The notes: generated from the sequence alone by a model not told the origin. Positions 10,632 to 19,962 are shown, numbered from the stretch's first letter. The stretch: 64,000 nt of DNA from Kaistella pullorum (GCF_014837035.1 NZ_JACSPS010000002.1:310001-374000), one strand, 5' to 3'. Made by a program: numbers and translations.

Positions 10632-10733
10632 TAAAAAAATTTTTGCAATGATAACCAATATTGGCCTTAGATAAAAGGTTTGGACGGAAATCAAAACAAT
10701 TTTGAAGAGCTATCAAAGTACGGTTTCAGAAAG

Positions 10734-11468
10734 CTAATAAAGCTTCTGGTCTTCTTCACAGAAAAAACTTCGCCGGTTCGTAGTTCCCGTATGTTTTTTT
10801 GTAATGGGTCCGCCGCATTTAGAACAAATTTTTTTCGTGTGTGCAAGCCAGTTTTTCTTCAGGACGTATTCTTTTTTCCATCGTAAAAAGTCGAAACTGT
10901 AATTTCTAGCTTCAAAAATCAAAGCGTTGAGTTTTTTCGGTGGTAAATTTCCGACCAGACTTTCAGGGTGCACACCGATCCTGAACAGAACTTCATTTTT
11001 GATGATATTGCCCACACCGGAAAATATGCTCTGATCGAGCAATACGTCGCAAACCATTTCTTTCGGAAGGATTTTGAGCTTCTTTTTTGCTTTTGCAGGC
11101 TTCCATTCATCACTTAACACGTCTGCCTGCCAATCGATTTCCTTTAAAATTTTCTTTTCTAAAACTTTCACCGAGCACGAATAGAAATAAAGGTCTCCGT
11201 TTTCAAATTTGAGATGCAGCCGAAGCTGTCGGTCAGGTTTTGTCTGTTCGTCCACCGAATAAGAACCGAAAAGAAGCAGATGGATACGGATCACCACATT
11301 ATTCAATACCAAAAAAGACTGTTTGCCATATACGCGGTATTCCTTAAAAATGGACTTTGGAAGCAGGTTCATTTCTATTTTTGCATTTCCACTTGCGGAC
11401 AGGATCTTTTGTCCACGGAATTTTTGCGCAGCTTCTTTCAGTATTAATATTGACGGACCTTCGGGCAT
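10734..11468 (-). CDS. Fpg/Nei-family DNA glycosylase
   Basis: A base-excision repair glycosylase/AP lyase of 244 aa. The N-terminal MPEGPSI provides the catalytic Pro2-Glu3. The helix-two-turn-helix signature appears as FSGVGNIIKNEVLFRIGVHP. The C-terminal zinc finger begins CSKCGGPI and ends NRRSFFCEEDQKLY. In most family members the last part reads C-x2-C, but here the fourth ligand position is Asp (codon at 10749-10751). It could be endonuclease VIII-like rather than MutM because the N-terminal region is short and divergent. Divergent from dgt. Confidence 0.85.
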   Translation of the reverse strand: MPEGPSILILKEAAQKFRGQKILSASGNAKIEMNLLPKSIFKEYRVYGKQSFLVLNNVVIRIHLLLFGSYSVDEQTKPDRQLRLHLKFENGDLYFYSCSVKVLEKKILKEIDWQADVLSDEWKPAKAKKKLKILPKEMVCDVLLDQSIFSGVGNIIKNEVLFRIGVHPESLVGNLPPKKLNALIFEARNYSFDFLRWKKEYVLKKNWLAHTKKICSKCGGPITKKHTGTTNRRSFFCEEDQKLY

Positions 11469-11534
11469 GGTTCAGGGAGTTTGAAATCTGAAAGTCCAAA
11501 TCTTAAACCATTTTAGGAAGCTGGATAATTAATG

Positions 11535-11542
11535 TATTTTTG
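11535..11542 (+). promoter_or_regulatory. -7 box immediately upstream of dgt
   Basis: TATTTTTG (consensus TAnnTTTG) ends 4 bp before ATG 11547. A start of transcription at the normal distance would fall on or next to the ATG, implying a leaderless mRNA. No clear -33 TTG. Confidence 0.35.
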
Positions 11543-11546
11543 GCGC

Positions 11547-12902
11547 ATGGATTTAAACAGAATCTTCACCAACCAGCGTACTGGCAAAAGCGTGGCTACC
11601 GAAGCTTCGCGAACAGATTATCAGCGAGATTTTGACCGCATCATCTTTTCGGCGGCTTTCCGCAGACTTCAGAACAAGACGCAGGTTTTTCCGCTACCCG
11701 GCAGTGTTTTTGTGCACAACCGTCTCACGCATTCGCTGGAGGTTTCATCGGTTGGCCGAAGTCTTGGCAGTGCAGCCGGTGAATTTATCTTTAATAATTT
11801 CGGAAAGGAACTGTCACCCGAATCTCAAAGCTTTTATCAGCATAATCTTCAGAACGTGATAGCTGCGGCCTGTCTTTGCCATGATGTGGGTAATCCTGCG
11901 TTTGGACATTCTGGCGAAGACGCGATCGCGAGTTATTTCGAAAAGAATGAATCGGGTTTGAAAGAAAAATTCAGCCCCAAAGAGTGGGCAGATCTGGTCA
12001 ATTTTGAAGGAAATGCGAACGCGATCCGGGTTTTAACGCATCAGCAAAACGGTAAGGACGATGGCGGAACGCAACTTACGCACAGCACGCTGGCGAGCAT
12101 CGCCAAATATCCGTGCGAGGCTGTTGCTAAAGATAAAGCGAGTATTCACCGAAAGAAATTTGGGTTTTTCCAAAACGAAAAAGATACTTTTCTGCGCATT
12201 GCGGAATCTGTTCAGATGCTGCAGGACGCTGATGAGCCAACGGCATTCCGCCGACATCCGTTCGTTTGGCTTGTAGAAGCGGCCGATGATATCTGCTACA
12301 ACATCATCGACATGGAAGATGCACACCGCCTGGGCATTGTCTCCACCAGCGACTGCGAAAATCTCTTCTTTGAACTCATAAAATCAGAAAACAAAAGTAC
12401 AGGCAGGGTAGAAGATAAGCTTGCGGCTCTCGGCAATGCCAACGAGAGGATCTCCTATCTGCGTGCAAAAGTGATCAATGCACTCATCAACAAATCGATA
12501 GCGCTTTACGAAAGTAATTTTGAATCGATCTTAAATGGTTCTTTAAACAGGTCGCTGCTCGATATTTATAAGGACGGAAACCGCTCTCTGCAGGAAATCG
12601 AAAGTTTTTCGAGAGAGAAAATCTACAATCATAAAGCCGTTGTAGAGATTGAAAATGCCGGCTACAACGTGATGTATGAACTTTTAGACCATTTTATTCC
12701 GCCAATTCTGAAGACTGCCGACAAACGTAAATCCTACGATAAGATGGCTCTGAAACTTCTTCCGCATCAGTTTCTGTACGAAAACGGAACCGATTACCAG
12801 AAGATCCTGGGTGTGGTAGATTTCGTGTCGGGCATGACCGATAATTTTGCGACCGATATTTACCGCAAAATCAAAGGGATCGAAATTGGCATGACGATGT
12901 AG
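11547..12902 (+). CDS. dgt: dGTP triphosphohydrolase-like HD protein
   Basis: Hydrolyses dGTP (or other dNTPs) to the nucleoside and triphosphate, controlling dNTP pools. The 451-aa product carries the HD-domain metal ligands in NRLTHSLEVSSVGRSLG and CLCHDVGNPAFGHSGEDA. It also has the family N-terminus SRTDYQRDFDRIIFSAAFRR. The start is set at 11547 because family proteins begin near the RIFTNQRTG segment; ATG 11532 lies upstream of the -7 box. Convergent with the peptidase gene ending at 12904, with only 1 bp between stops. Some HD dNTPases act in phage defence, but here it looks like housekeeping dgt. Confidence 0.93.
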   Translation: MDLNRIFTNQRTGKSVATEASRTDYQRDFDRIIFSAAFRRLQNKTQVFPLPGSVFVHNRLTHSLEVSSVGRSLGSAAGEFIFNNFGKELSPESQSFYQHNLQNVIAAACLCHDVGNPAFGHSGEDAIASYFEKNESGLKEKFSPKEWADLVNFEGNANAIRVLTHQQNGKDDGGTQLTHSTLASIAKYPCEAVAKDKASIHRKKFGFFQNEKDTFLRIAESVQMLQDADEPTAFRRHPFVWLVEAADDICYNIIDMEDAHRLGIVSTSDCENLFFELIKSENKSTGRVEDKLAALGNANERISYLRAKVINALINKSIALYESNFESILNGSLNRSLLDIYKDGNRSLQEIESFSREKIYNHKAVVEIENAGYNVMYELLDHFIPPILKTADKRKSYDKMALKLLPHQFLYENGTDYQKILGVVDFVSGMTDNFATDIYRKIKGIEIGMTM

Positions 12903-12903
12903 G

Positions 12904-14691
12904 TCAAATCCCGAAATTGGCAAGCCAGCGGTCGATAAAACCGCGGCCGTTTTCGAACATTATTCCACGAACAATAGTCTTTAGCTCTGCGGTAGGTTTC
13001 TTTGAGAGCACGCATTTACCGCCGTTTTCTTTTACGTAAGCCTCTTCCGCTACTGCCAGCCATTTGATCAGGTTGGCTTCCAGTTCATCGAGCGAGGTGA
13101 CTTGCGGTGATACTTTCAGCGGTTCTATCAGTCCGTCAAAATCGCTGCCGATACAGATGTGTTTCCACGGCTCGCCGATTTCCGTTCGGAGCAAAGCTAC
13201 CTGAATGATATGGATGATATTGAAACAGAAAGCCAGCGGATGCCGGTCTTCTTTTGTTGGTATCAGCCAGCTTTCATTCTCAGAAATCATTGATTCCAGA
13301 TTGTTGGTCGGCAGATTCTTTACGGTGATCTGTGGAAAATGCGTCTGGAAATCGGCTGTACTTAAATATTCATTGTCACTTGTAAGTTGAATGCCAAATT
13401 CCGATTGGAAACCTAAGATACGCACATCGAGGCTGATGCCGATAAGCCCGTTACTATTTAGGATTTCTGTGATGTCTTCATCCATCAAATTAATTGACCA
13501 CGCATTGAAACTGAAATCATTATTGACGAACGAACCCCATTTGCCACAATTTTTGCGCTGCATCTCGATTGAAACGGCGCGTGCACCCTCAAAGTTGTAA
13601 ACCGTGCAGGAATCGCGTTTCAGGGCATTTTTCCATTCGTTATAAGTATATCCGGTAACACCGACGTGAGAAGCGATGATCGGTATCTTTTCGTAAGCCG
13701 GATTTTTCTCAAGTAATGTTTTACGGTAACTGTAATAATCCTGTCTGGACTTTAAACCCAAATGTTTCATATCTATGAGAATAGGCCGGTGTTCGCCCTT
13801 ATGGTTGCGCATGCTGTAACAGGTGCTTATCACTTCCAGGCCCAGATTGGTAATTCCATTTCCGAAAGGGTAAAAAGACGGATGTCTCAGCATTTTCATT
13901 CCGAACGCGTGCGTTGCGAGAAACTGTTCGTTGATGTGCGTGAGATGGGTGAGTGTGAGGTACAGCAGATCCATTTTTTCGCGTGCGAGACTTTTATAGA
14001 AGCGTTCAAAATTTCTTGCCGGGTTTTGGCTATAATTGTCTGGCAATGGATCATTGCTGCTATCTGTTATTATCTCGCGCCACAGACTGTCCGCAACTTT
14101 GGAAAGTTTTAGGGTTTTCTGTATATCGATAAATCTGTCAGGAACAAAATCGGTTTTCAAAGGATTCCCGATCATCAGCTTGCTGAAATTATGCGATCCT
14201 TCAAGGCTTAAGATAATGTTGAGTTTTTTTGGCGCCGATTTATTCCCTACATTTCTGGACAGAATGCTGACCTGGCTTTCGGGCATGTCACGAAGCTGCT
14301 TGTAAAGATTCAGTTCCATCAGCATCAGGCGGTAATAGGAGATTTCACCGCTGCGTACTTTTTCAAAAAATGTTTTATCGAGCGGATTAGAGAATTTGCT
14401 TTTCAGGATGTTGCTGAAAAATCCACGGCTGTCCGCAAAGCCATATTCAAGATTGACTATGGACGCAACGGCAAAATGCAGATTCCCCTGCAGGCACTGG
14501 CTCACACTGCTTTGGCTTTTAAGAATGTGAATGAAAAGCTCATCAAGCAGATTGGTGACCGCATTAGACATGCGTACCGGCTGTGCAAGGTCATCGAATT
14601 TTTTCTGTGGCAAAGGCACGAGTGTGTCATATTTACTCAGAAAATTTTTAAAAAGCGGATGCAGGTGCAGGTCAAAATATTTCTGTTTCAT
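12904..14691 (-). CDS. Divergent M19-family (renal dipeptidase-like) metallopeptidase
   Basis: A 595-aa protein with the M19 metal-site pattern in order. His9-x-His11 lies in FDLHLHP, Glu164 in LSLEGSHN, His310 in LIDMKHLG, His342 in IIASHVGV, and the near-invariant GSDFDG signature at 515-520. Ordinary M19 dipeptidases are about 330-410 aa and often exported. This one is much longer, with large insertions (residues about 20-160 and 200-300), and has no signal peptide. It starts 2 bp after the stop of the double-protease gene, so the two are translationally coupled. The substrate may be a peptide or another amide, and hydrolysis is inferred only from the ligands. Confidence 0.8.
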   Translation of the reverse strand: MKQKYFDLHLHPLFKNFLSKYDTLVPLPQKKFDDLAQPVRMSNAVTNLLDELFIHILKSQSSVSQCLQGNLHFAVASIVNLEYGFADSRGFFSNILKSKFSNPLDKTFFEKVRSGEISYYRLMLMELNLYKQLRDMPESQVSILSRNVGNKSAPKKLNIILSLEGSHNFSKLMIGNPLKTDFVPDRFIDIQKTLKLSKVADSLWREIITDSSNDPLPDNYSQNPARNFERFYKSLAREKMDLLYLTLTHLTHINEQFLATHAFGMKMLRHPSFYPFGNGITNLGLEVISTCYSMRNHKGEHRPILIDMKHLGLKSRQDYYSYRKTLLEKNPAYEKIPIIASHVGVTGYTYNEWKNALKRDSCTVYNFEGARAVSIEMQRKNCGKWGSFVNNDFSFNAWSINLMDEDITEILNSNGLIGISLDVRILGFQSEFGIQLTSDNEYLSTADFQTHFPQITVKNLPTNNLESMISENESWLIPTKEDRHPLAFCFNIIHIIQVALLRTEIGEPWKHICIGSDFDGLIEPLKVSPQVTSLDELEANLIKWLAVAEEAYVKENGGKCVLSKKPTAELKTIVRGIMFENGRGFIDRWLANFGI

Positions 14692-14693
14692 GG

Positions 14694-17537
14694 CTAATTG
14701 TGTTTGTAGCTGTCAAAATACATTTTGAGGATTTTCTCAGAATCTGCACGTGCGGTGATGCTTTCAGACTCAAATATGCTGGACGTGGTGTTGCCGGTCA
14801 TTGCCGAAAGGGCGATCCGCGAACGTTCGGTAAGTTCAAACTCCGAAAAACTCTCGTGAGTTAGATTTGTCTTGCGCAGTGCTGTTTTCCAGAGGAAGTG
14901 TATGCCCTCACGGACGCCGAGATCCCACTCCTGCCTGGTGTCGTTTCGGTACGCATATGTACTTTGGTCGATTTCCGGCAATGCGGTGGAGAGTAGTGCC
15001 GGGATATTCAGGATGCCGGCTCCATAATTCTCACTATCCCAAGTTGCGGGTTTGGAAACCGATTGTTTTAGGCAACACCGGAAAGCTTCCACAATCTGCC
15101 ACGGGAAACGGTATTTCTCCATAAGTTTGTCGTGGTGCACTGCTTTCCAGAGCGCCGCAGCCGCAGCAACATGTGGCGTGGCATAACTTGTTCCGCTGCC
15201 GTACACCATAATTTCGTTATATTTTTCGTCAATCGAAGGCACATAAACGTCTTCACCGGGCGCTGAAATGTCAACTTCGCTGCCGTAGCTGCTGCCACGC
15301 CAGGGCTTCTGGTTCGGATTGATTGCGGCGACGGCAATCGTTCCCGGATAAAGTGCGGGCGAAACTACCATTTCCACTTCATTGCCGGCTGCACAAACCC
15401 AAATGACACCGTTGTCGTAAGCGGCTTTCGCAGCTTCAGCCAACATCGGCCGCGGGTAACTTCCCATACACATGAACATGATGTCTGCGTTGGTATTGAT
15501 CGCCTGGTTTACGGCATCTACCACGTTTTTTCCACGGCTTATCAGAACTACGGATTCTGAAACACGGTACGGAATGATGCTCAGCAATGGATTTTTTTCA
15601 GCATCACAAAGGATTCCGTAGTTGCCGTCATTTTTGTAGATGTCTTTCATTTCGCCCCCGGTGATGATGCTGGCGGTTCTGGTGCCATGACCAGGATGCC
15701 GTAGGAAACCGTTCCGTGTGACATCGCGCGCATCTGAACCATCGATGAAGTCCTCATCACAGTTCAGATTAAAACGGCCTTTTATTTTCGCGTGGTCGGT
15801 ATAGCCCGTATCAAGCTGTACGAGCTGTATGTTCTTTAAATTATTAAGTATTTCTGAGGCGAGGTCATCGGTGTTTTCAGCCTCTGTGGCATTATCTGCC
15901 GGTGAACCGCCACGGTTTTTTTTAATTAATGATACTACGTCCGTCGGTTGTCCCGGTATCAGATCCAAGCCTACGGCAGTCCGGTTCCATATTCTTTGGC
16001 GCAACTCATCAGCATCGTCTAAATTAAAATACGTGGACGCGCTCCATTTGCTTTTAAAATCATCCTGCCGGCCCACCGCATGGCTTGTTTTCATACTTTC
16101 AAGCATATCAGATTCCGTAAGCCGACCGTAACTATCGGTTCTTATTTGAAGGTCCGTTTCCATTTCCAGATCCGGCGTGGCGGTTTTTATTTGCGGTAAT
16201 GCTTCGAGTTTGGCCGCCATTTCCCAGGGATTCAGGTGTGAGCGCAGGGTGATGTAGTGCATGGCTTTTTGAGAAGGAATGGTAGACATCGGAAAAAGTG
16301 GTTCAGATGTCATGATTTCAGCAACCAGTGCTTTATAGTTATATCTCCAGTCATCCTGCATAATAACTATATTTGAAAGCTCGATTTCAAAATATTGGAG
16401 AGGTGCATCCACATTCAGGGTATTGTTTTGAATCTTGTTGATGGCCTCATTTACGACGTTTTGCTTTGAATTATTCATTACATGGGCTGGTATTTGGGTG
16501 GAGTTTGAATCTTTCTGATCATCAGACCTGTCTGTTATCCTGCCAAAAATTGAATTTTTAAAAGCATTCATTTCGTCCGGAAGCACGGCATTCTTTATTG
16601 CGCGAATCAATGAACTTACACGCACACCTTCGTTCCCAAGCCAGTCTATGGTTTCATCTGCATCGCCCTCACTGTACACACCGCCATCTTTCCGAAGCCA
16701 CTGTCCCTGCTGGTTTTTGTTCGGAATACTGCTGTGATGAAGCGCCACCACCTCGCCGGTTCCAAGTCCAATGACGGCCGCACCGGAAGAGCCCGGCAAT
16801 GTATCTGACTCATAAATCAAAAAGTCATCTTTCAGCGTGAGCATCCGGATGTCTTTCATCACCGTCTTCTTATAGTCGCCTTTTGGATGTTGTATGATGA
16901 CACAGTTTTCGCCTTCGATAATTTTACCTGCATTCTCGTCGAGTACCGTGTGCGGAATCTCAGCGATGTTCTTGCCTTCTTTTGACTTTTCAGATACTGC
17001 CACGATTGTAAAATCCAGTCCGCTGTCAGGTTTACCGGTTTCAACCTTAAAAGGGGACGTAAAAAAGAGTTTTTCCGGCACAAAACCGAATGTCTGCGTT
17101 TTTTTGGATTCGTTCCTGTCATCAAGTTCATAATAAAACTGAACCACAGAATTTTTCGCGGTTTCGGCATCGCCGAAAACATGGTTGTTGGTAATCAAAA
17201 TTCCCGGTGCAATTAGAAATCCCGTACCATACCCTGAATTGCCGTAGCGTGTCTTGATGGTGATGCGGCCCACAGATTCTGAAATTTTCAAAATTTTATA
17301 CAATACCTGGATGTCCTGAAAGTTCGGCACACCATTGATCCGTTCCAGCGCGGCAGAGATCGGCATGTTTTCACGAGCGATTCGTTTGGAGAGACGGTCG
17401 CTGTCTGTCTGGATCTCGGTAAGCGTAGCTTCGCCGAGACGGTTGTGTTGGATCCCTCTTTTCACAGCATCGATCTGCTCACTGGCATCGCGGAAGCGTT
17501 CGAAGGAAATATCATTGATTAATTTCTGCATGGCCAT
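14694..17537 (-). CDS. Cytoplasmic fusion of trypsin-like and subtilisin-like serine proteases
   Basis: A 947-aa protein with two protease domains. Residues about 1-80 form a helical N-terminal domain I cannot assign. A trypsin-like domain (about 88-290) has His119 in ITNNHVFG, Asp175 in GLDFTIVAV and Ser251 in LPGSSGAAV. Residues about 380-465 look like an I9-type subtilase prodomain (NPWEMAAKLEALPQIKTATP). An S8 domain (about 565-845) has Asp576 in VQLDTGYTD, His617 in HPGHGTRTAS, Asn719 in CAAGNE and Ser784 in GTSYATPHVAAA. Both triads look intact. No signal peptide or sorting domain is visible, which is unusual for S8 enzymes. It is the first gene of a two-gene operon with the M19-like peptidase. 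Role unknown. Confidence 0.87.
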   Translation of the reverse strand: MAMQKLINDISFERFRDASEQIDAVKRGIQHNRLGEATLTEIQTDSDRLSKRIARENMPISAALERINGVPNFQDIQVLYKILKISESVGRITIKTRYGNSGYGTGFLIAPGILITNNHVFGDAETAKNSVVQFYYELDDRNESKKTQTFGFVPEKLFFTSPFKVETGKPDSGLDFTIVAVSEKSKEGKNIAEIPHTVLDENAGKIIEGENCVIIQHPKGDYKKTVMKDIRMLTLKDDFLIYESDTLPGSSGAAVIGLGTGEVVALHHSSIPNKNQQGQWLRKDGGVYSEGDADETIDWLGNEGVRVSSLIRAIKNAVLPDEMNAFKNSIFGRITDRSDDQKDSNSTQIPAHVMNNSKQNVVNEAINKIQNNTLNVDAPLQYFEIELSNIVIMQDDWRYNYKALVAEIMTSEPLFPMSTIPSQKAMHYITLRSHLNPWEMAAKLEALPQIKTATPDLEMETDLQIRTDSYGRLTESDMLESMKTSHAVGRQDDFKSKWSASTYFNLDDADELRQRIWNRTAVGLDLIPGQPTDVVSLIKKNRGGSPADNATEAENTDDLASEILNNLKNIQLVQLDTGYTDHAKIKGRFNLNCDEDFIDGSDARDVTRNGFLRHPGHGTRTASIITGGEMKDIYKNDGNYGILCDAEKNPLLSIIPYRVSESVVLISRGKNVVDAVNQAINTNADIMFMCMGSYPRPMLAEAAKAAYDNGVIWVCAAGNEVEMVVSPALYPGTIAVAAINPNQKPWRGSSYGSEVDISAPGEDVYVPSIDEKYNEIMVYGSGTSYATPHVAAAAALWKAVHHDKLMEKYRFPWQIVEAFRCCLKQSVSKPATWDSENYGAGILNIPALLSTALPEIDQSTYAYRNDTRQEWDLGVREGIHFLWKTALRKTNLTHESFSEFELTERSRIALSAMTGNTTSSIFESESITARADSEKILKMYFDSYKHN

Positions 17538-17893
17538 TATTTAAAACTTAAATTTAAAAAACAGGGCAAAGTTTTCCGGTTGCGGACGGATCTTGAAATC
17601 GGGTAGGGTGCCGACAAAAGGGATGAGTTAAGGTACCTCACCGCCGTTATTGCAGCATAACAAAGCGTAGTGACTACGTAGACGTAAAAGTTTCAGGGAA
17701 AGGCAGATTCATCATTTTTGTGTTCGGATTATTAGTTTAATCAAATATACTAATTATTTAAAATACAGTGCACTATGGAATTATTTTAATGGGATTGACT
17801 TGCGGACTGGCATTTTTAGACAAAAAAACATTATCTTTATAGAAATCTACTTTTTACTATTATTAATCAATCATAACCATCAAAAATTAAACA
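17538..17893. other. Divergent intergenic region between protease operon and SPFH gene
   Basis: 356 bp with no ORF I support. It contains a perfect inverted repeat CGTAGT-G-ACTACG (17666-17678). Near the SPFH gene it has an A/T-rich stretch with TATCTTTA, which resembles a -7 box but lacks a spaced TTG. Both flanking genes must be transcribed from here. Confidence 0.5.
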
Positions 17894-18826
17894 ATGGCAA
17901 TTTTAGGCTTTCTTATTTTTCTGGGACTCATCGTCCTTTTTGCCTCCTTTTTCACGGTGAAGCAGGCTACAGCTGCAATCGTGGAAAGACTTGGTAAGTT
18001 TCACTCAGTGCGCCATGCCGGTTTGCACCTAAAAATCCCGTTTATCGACCAGGTTGCGAAACGGATGAATCTCAGAATCCAGCAACTCGACGTGATCATC
18101 GATACAAAAACACTCGATAACGTATTCATCAGGATGAAGGTTTCTGTACAATATCAGGTCATCAAAGAGCAGGTGGCAGATTCATTCTACAAACTCGAAA
18201 ATCCGGAAAACCAGATTACTTCCTACGTTTTCGATGTGGTGCGTGCGGAAGTTCCGAAGCTAAAACTGGATGACGTTTTCGTACGTAAAGACGATATCGC
18301 AATCGCCGTTAAAGGTGAGCTGCAGGACGCGATGCAAAGTTACGGGTACGACATCATCAAAGCCCTGGTAACGGATATTGATCCGGATGAGCAGGTGAAA
18401 CATGCGATGAACCGGATCAATGCTGCCGAGCGTGAAAAAACGGCCGCTGAATACGAGTCTGAAGCACAGAAAATCCGTATCGTAGCTGTGGCGAAAGCTG
18501 AGGCTGAATCTAAAAAACTTCAGGGTATGGGTATCGCCGACCAGCGTCGCGAAATCGCCAAAGGTCTTGAAGAATCTGTGAAAATGCTGAACGAAGCGGG
18601 CATCAGTTCGCAGGAAGCTTCTGCCCTGATCGTGGTTACACAGCATTACGACACCCTGCATTCCATCGGTGCGAACAACCGAAGCAATTTGGTTTTGCTG
18701 CCTAATTCACCTAGCGCTGCAAGTTCTATGCTGAATGACCTGGTGGTTTCTATGGCTGCGACGCAAAAAATGGAAGAAACGGGCAAAGGCGATTATCCGC
18801 CGCCAACCGGTAAGCATTTGCATTAA
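17894..18826 (+). CDS. SPFH/Band 7 (stomatin/prohibitin-like) membrane protein
   Basis: A 310-aa protein with an N-terminal membrane anchor (ILGFLIFLGLIVLFASFF). The SPFH domain (about 20-200) is recognisable from TAAIVERLGKFHSVRHAGLH, NVFIRMKVSVQYQV and MNRINAAEREKTAAEYESEA. A coiled-coil region follows, then a C-terminal segment including LIVVTQHYDTLHSI. Members form oligomeric rings in detergent-resistant membrane domains and often modulate membrane proteases such as FtsH (QmcA/HflKC-like). No NfeD partner gene is adjacent. Monocistronic with its own terminator. Confidence 0.92.
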   Translation: MAILGFLIFLGLIVLFASFFTVKQATAAIVERLGKFHSVRHAGLHLKIPFIDQVAKRMNLRIQQLDVIIDTKTLDNVFIRMKVSVQYQVIKEQVADSFYKLENPENQITSYVFDVVRAEVPKLKLDDVFVRKDDIAIAVKGELQDAMQSYGYDIIKALVTDIDPDEQVKHAMNRINAAEREKTAAEYESEAQKIRIVAVAKAEAESKKLQGMGIADQRREIAKGLEESVKMLNEAGISSQEASALIVVTQHYDTLHSIGANNRSNLVLLPNSPSAASSMLNDLVVSMAATQKMEETGKGDYPPPTGKHLH

Positions 18827-18833
18827 AAAAAAC

Positions 18834-18864
18834 AAAATCCCGAAAATATTTTTCGGGATTTTTT
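18834..18864 (+). terminator. Intrinsic terminator after SPFH gene
   Basis: A 13-bp perfect stem (18834-18846 with 18850-18862) with a 3-nt loop, followed by T. Confidence 0.88.
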
Positions 18865-18936
18865 GTTGATAACAGTCAGCGATTTAATGCCTGATTAGAC
18901 CTAAAGTTTCCTTAGTTTTAGCAAAAAATAATTTAA

Positions 18937-19611
18937 ATGAAAAAAATCAATTTTCTTGGGCTGATTGCCCTTTTCTTTATTCTGATATCCTGCCAGGTTC
19001 AGGTTCCTATGAGCGCTGAGTATTTCTCAAAACCGTCCAGAATAGGATTATTTGTAAATGTTACAGAACCGCAAAAGTACCGCGAAGGATCTCAGGGCCT
19101 TCTGGATATGGCAGTGACTTCCGGTGATAAGTACCAGCCGCTGCTTGACCTTGCAAAAACGAATTTGGACCCTAAGCAGGACCTGATTAATATTTATTCG
19201 GAGCTTCTACGTGCGAAAGGAAAGGAAGTGGTGATCATTACTGATGCCTTTGATCCTAAAACCGCTGAAAAATACAAAGGTGACAAAATTGAAGGCAAAA
19301 AGTATTCGAACTATGATTTCCGCTACCTTAAGGCTAAATATAATATTGATGAAGTAAATTACGTGAACGTTGGTTGGGGAGTGATGATCAGCTATTACAG
19401 TATGATTGAGACCGGCCGCGCGGGTTATACATATATTGATAACAGAATCGTAAACCTTTCCGACAATACGCTTTATTTTGCGAATGACAATGTGAAAACC
19501 GCCATTATCAAAGGAAAATGGAATACGCTGCCCAACTATGAAAATGCAATCTCGAAAATTTCTGAAGCACTAAACAGTGCAAAAGAGACCGAAAAAGAAT
19601 TATATAAATAG
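18937..19611 (+). CDS. Lipoprotein of unknown function
   Basis: A 224-aa protein. The signal peptide ends in a lipobox (LISCQVQ, Cys21 approximately), so it is predicted to be lipid-anchored. The mature region has alternating helical and strand segments (FSKPSRIGLFVNVTEPQKYR, DEVNYVNVGWGVMISYYSMI), with a Lys/Glu-rich tail ending KETEKELYK. I recognise no named family. It stands alone between two strong terminators, so it is transcribed by itself. It could be a periplasmic or outer-membrane structural lipoprotein. Confidence 0.75.
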   Translation: MKKINFLGLIALFFILISCQVQVPMSAEYFSKPSRIGLFVNVTEPQKYREGSQGLLDMAVTSGDKYQPLLDLAKTNLDPKQDLINIYSELLRAKGKEVVIITDAFDPKTAEKYKGDKIEGKKYSNYDFRYLKAKYNIDEVNYVNVGWGVMISYYSMIETGRAGYTYIDNRIVNLSDNTLYFANDNVKTAIIKGKWNTLPNYENAISKISEALNSAKETEKELYK

Positions 19612-19620
19612 TAGCAACAT

Positions 19621-19647
19621 AAAACTCCCGCAAGGGAGTTTTTTTAT
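19621..19647 (+). terminator. Intrinsic terminator, possibly bidirectional
   Basis: AAAACTCCC-gcaa-GGGAGTTTT (19621-19642) with a T tract on the plus strand. It lies between convergent genes. Confidence 0.85.
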
Positions 19648-19955
19648 AACTTAAATTTTTCTTTTCCCGTGATCAGTTCATAAGACATCCTGAAATCTGA
19701 GATGAGTGTCCACATCGGATAACTGTAAAAAGTTGGCCGGTTTCGCTCAAAGATAAAATGGCTTAGCAGTGGCAAACCATATCCTACGATCGGGATATAC
19801 CACAAAAACCGTTCTTTACCGGTTGAAATCACATAAGCCAATACAAACAGTATGACAAGTATTCCCACAAAGTGTAAGATGCGCGTACCGACCTTTCGGT
19901 GCTCTGCCAGGTAGTACGTGTAAAATTCTGAATAGGTTTGGATCCGCTCTTTCAT
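19644..19955 (-). CDS. Mpo1-like (DUF962) membrane protein
   Basis: A 103-aa protein with two hydrophobic hairpins (ILHFVGILVILFVLAYVIST and WYIPIVGYGLPLLSHF) and the family features SEFYTYYLAEHRKVGTR and NRPTFYSYPMWTLISDF. In yeast the homologue Mpo1 is a dioxygenase in phytosphingosine alpha-oxidation. Flavobacteria make sphingolipids, so a lipid role is possible, but this is inference. The His in HFVGI and in LSHFIFE correspond to likely metal ligands. It follows the APC permease by 7 bp on the same strand. Confidence 0.88.
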   Translation of the reverse strand: MKERIQTYSEFYTYYLAEHRKVGTRILHFVGILVILFVLAYVISTGKERFLWYIPIVGYGLPLLSHFIFERNRPTFYSYPMWTLISDFRMSYELITGKEKFKL

Positions 19956-19962
19956 TTAATAT

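Noticed and set aside
14694-17537. Two separate protease genes merged by a sequencing error
   Set aside because: One continuous frame covers both domains with a prodomain-like linker between them and no stop or frame change, so a real fusion is simpler.
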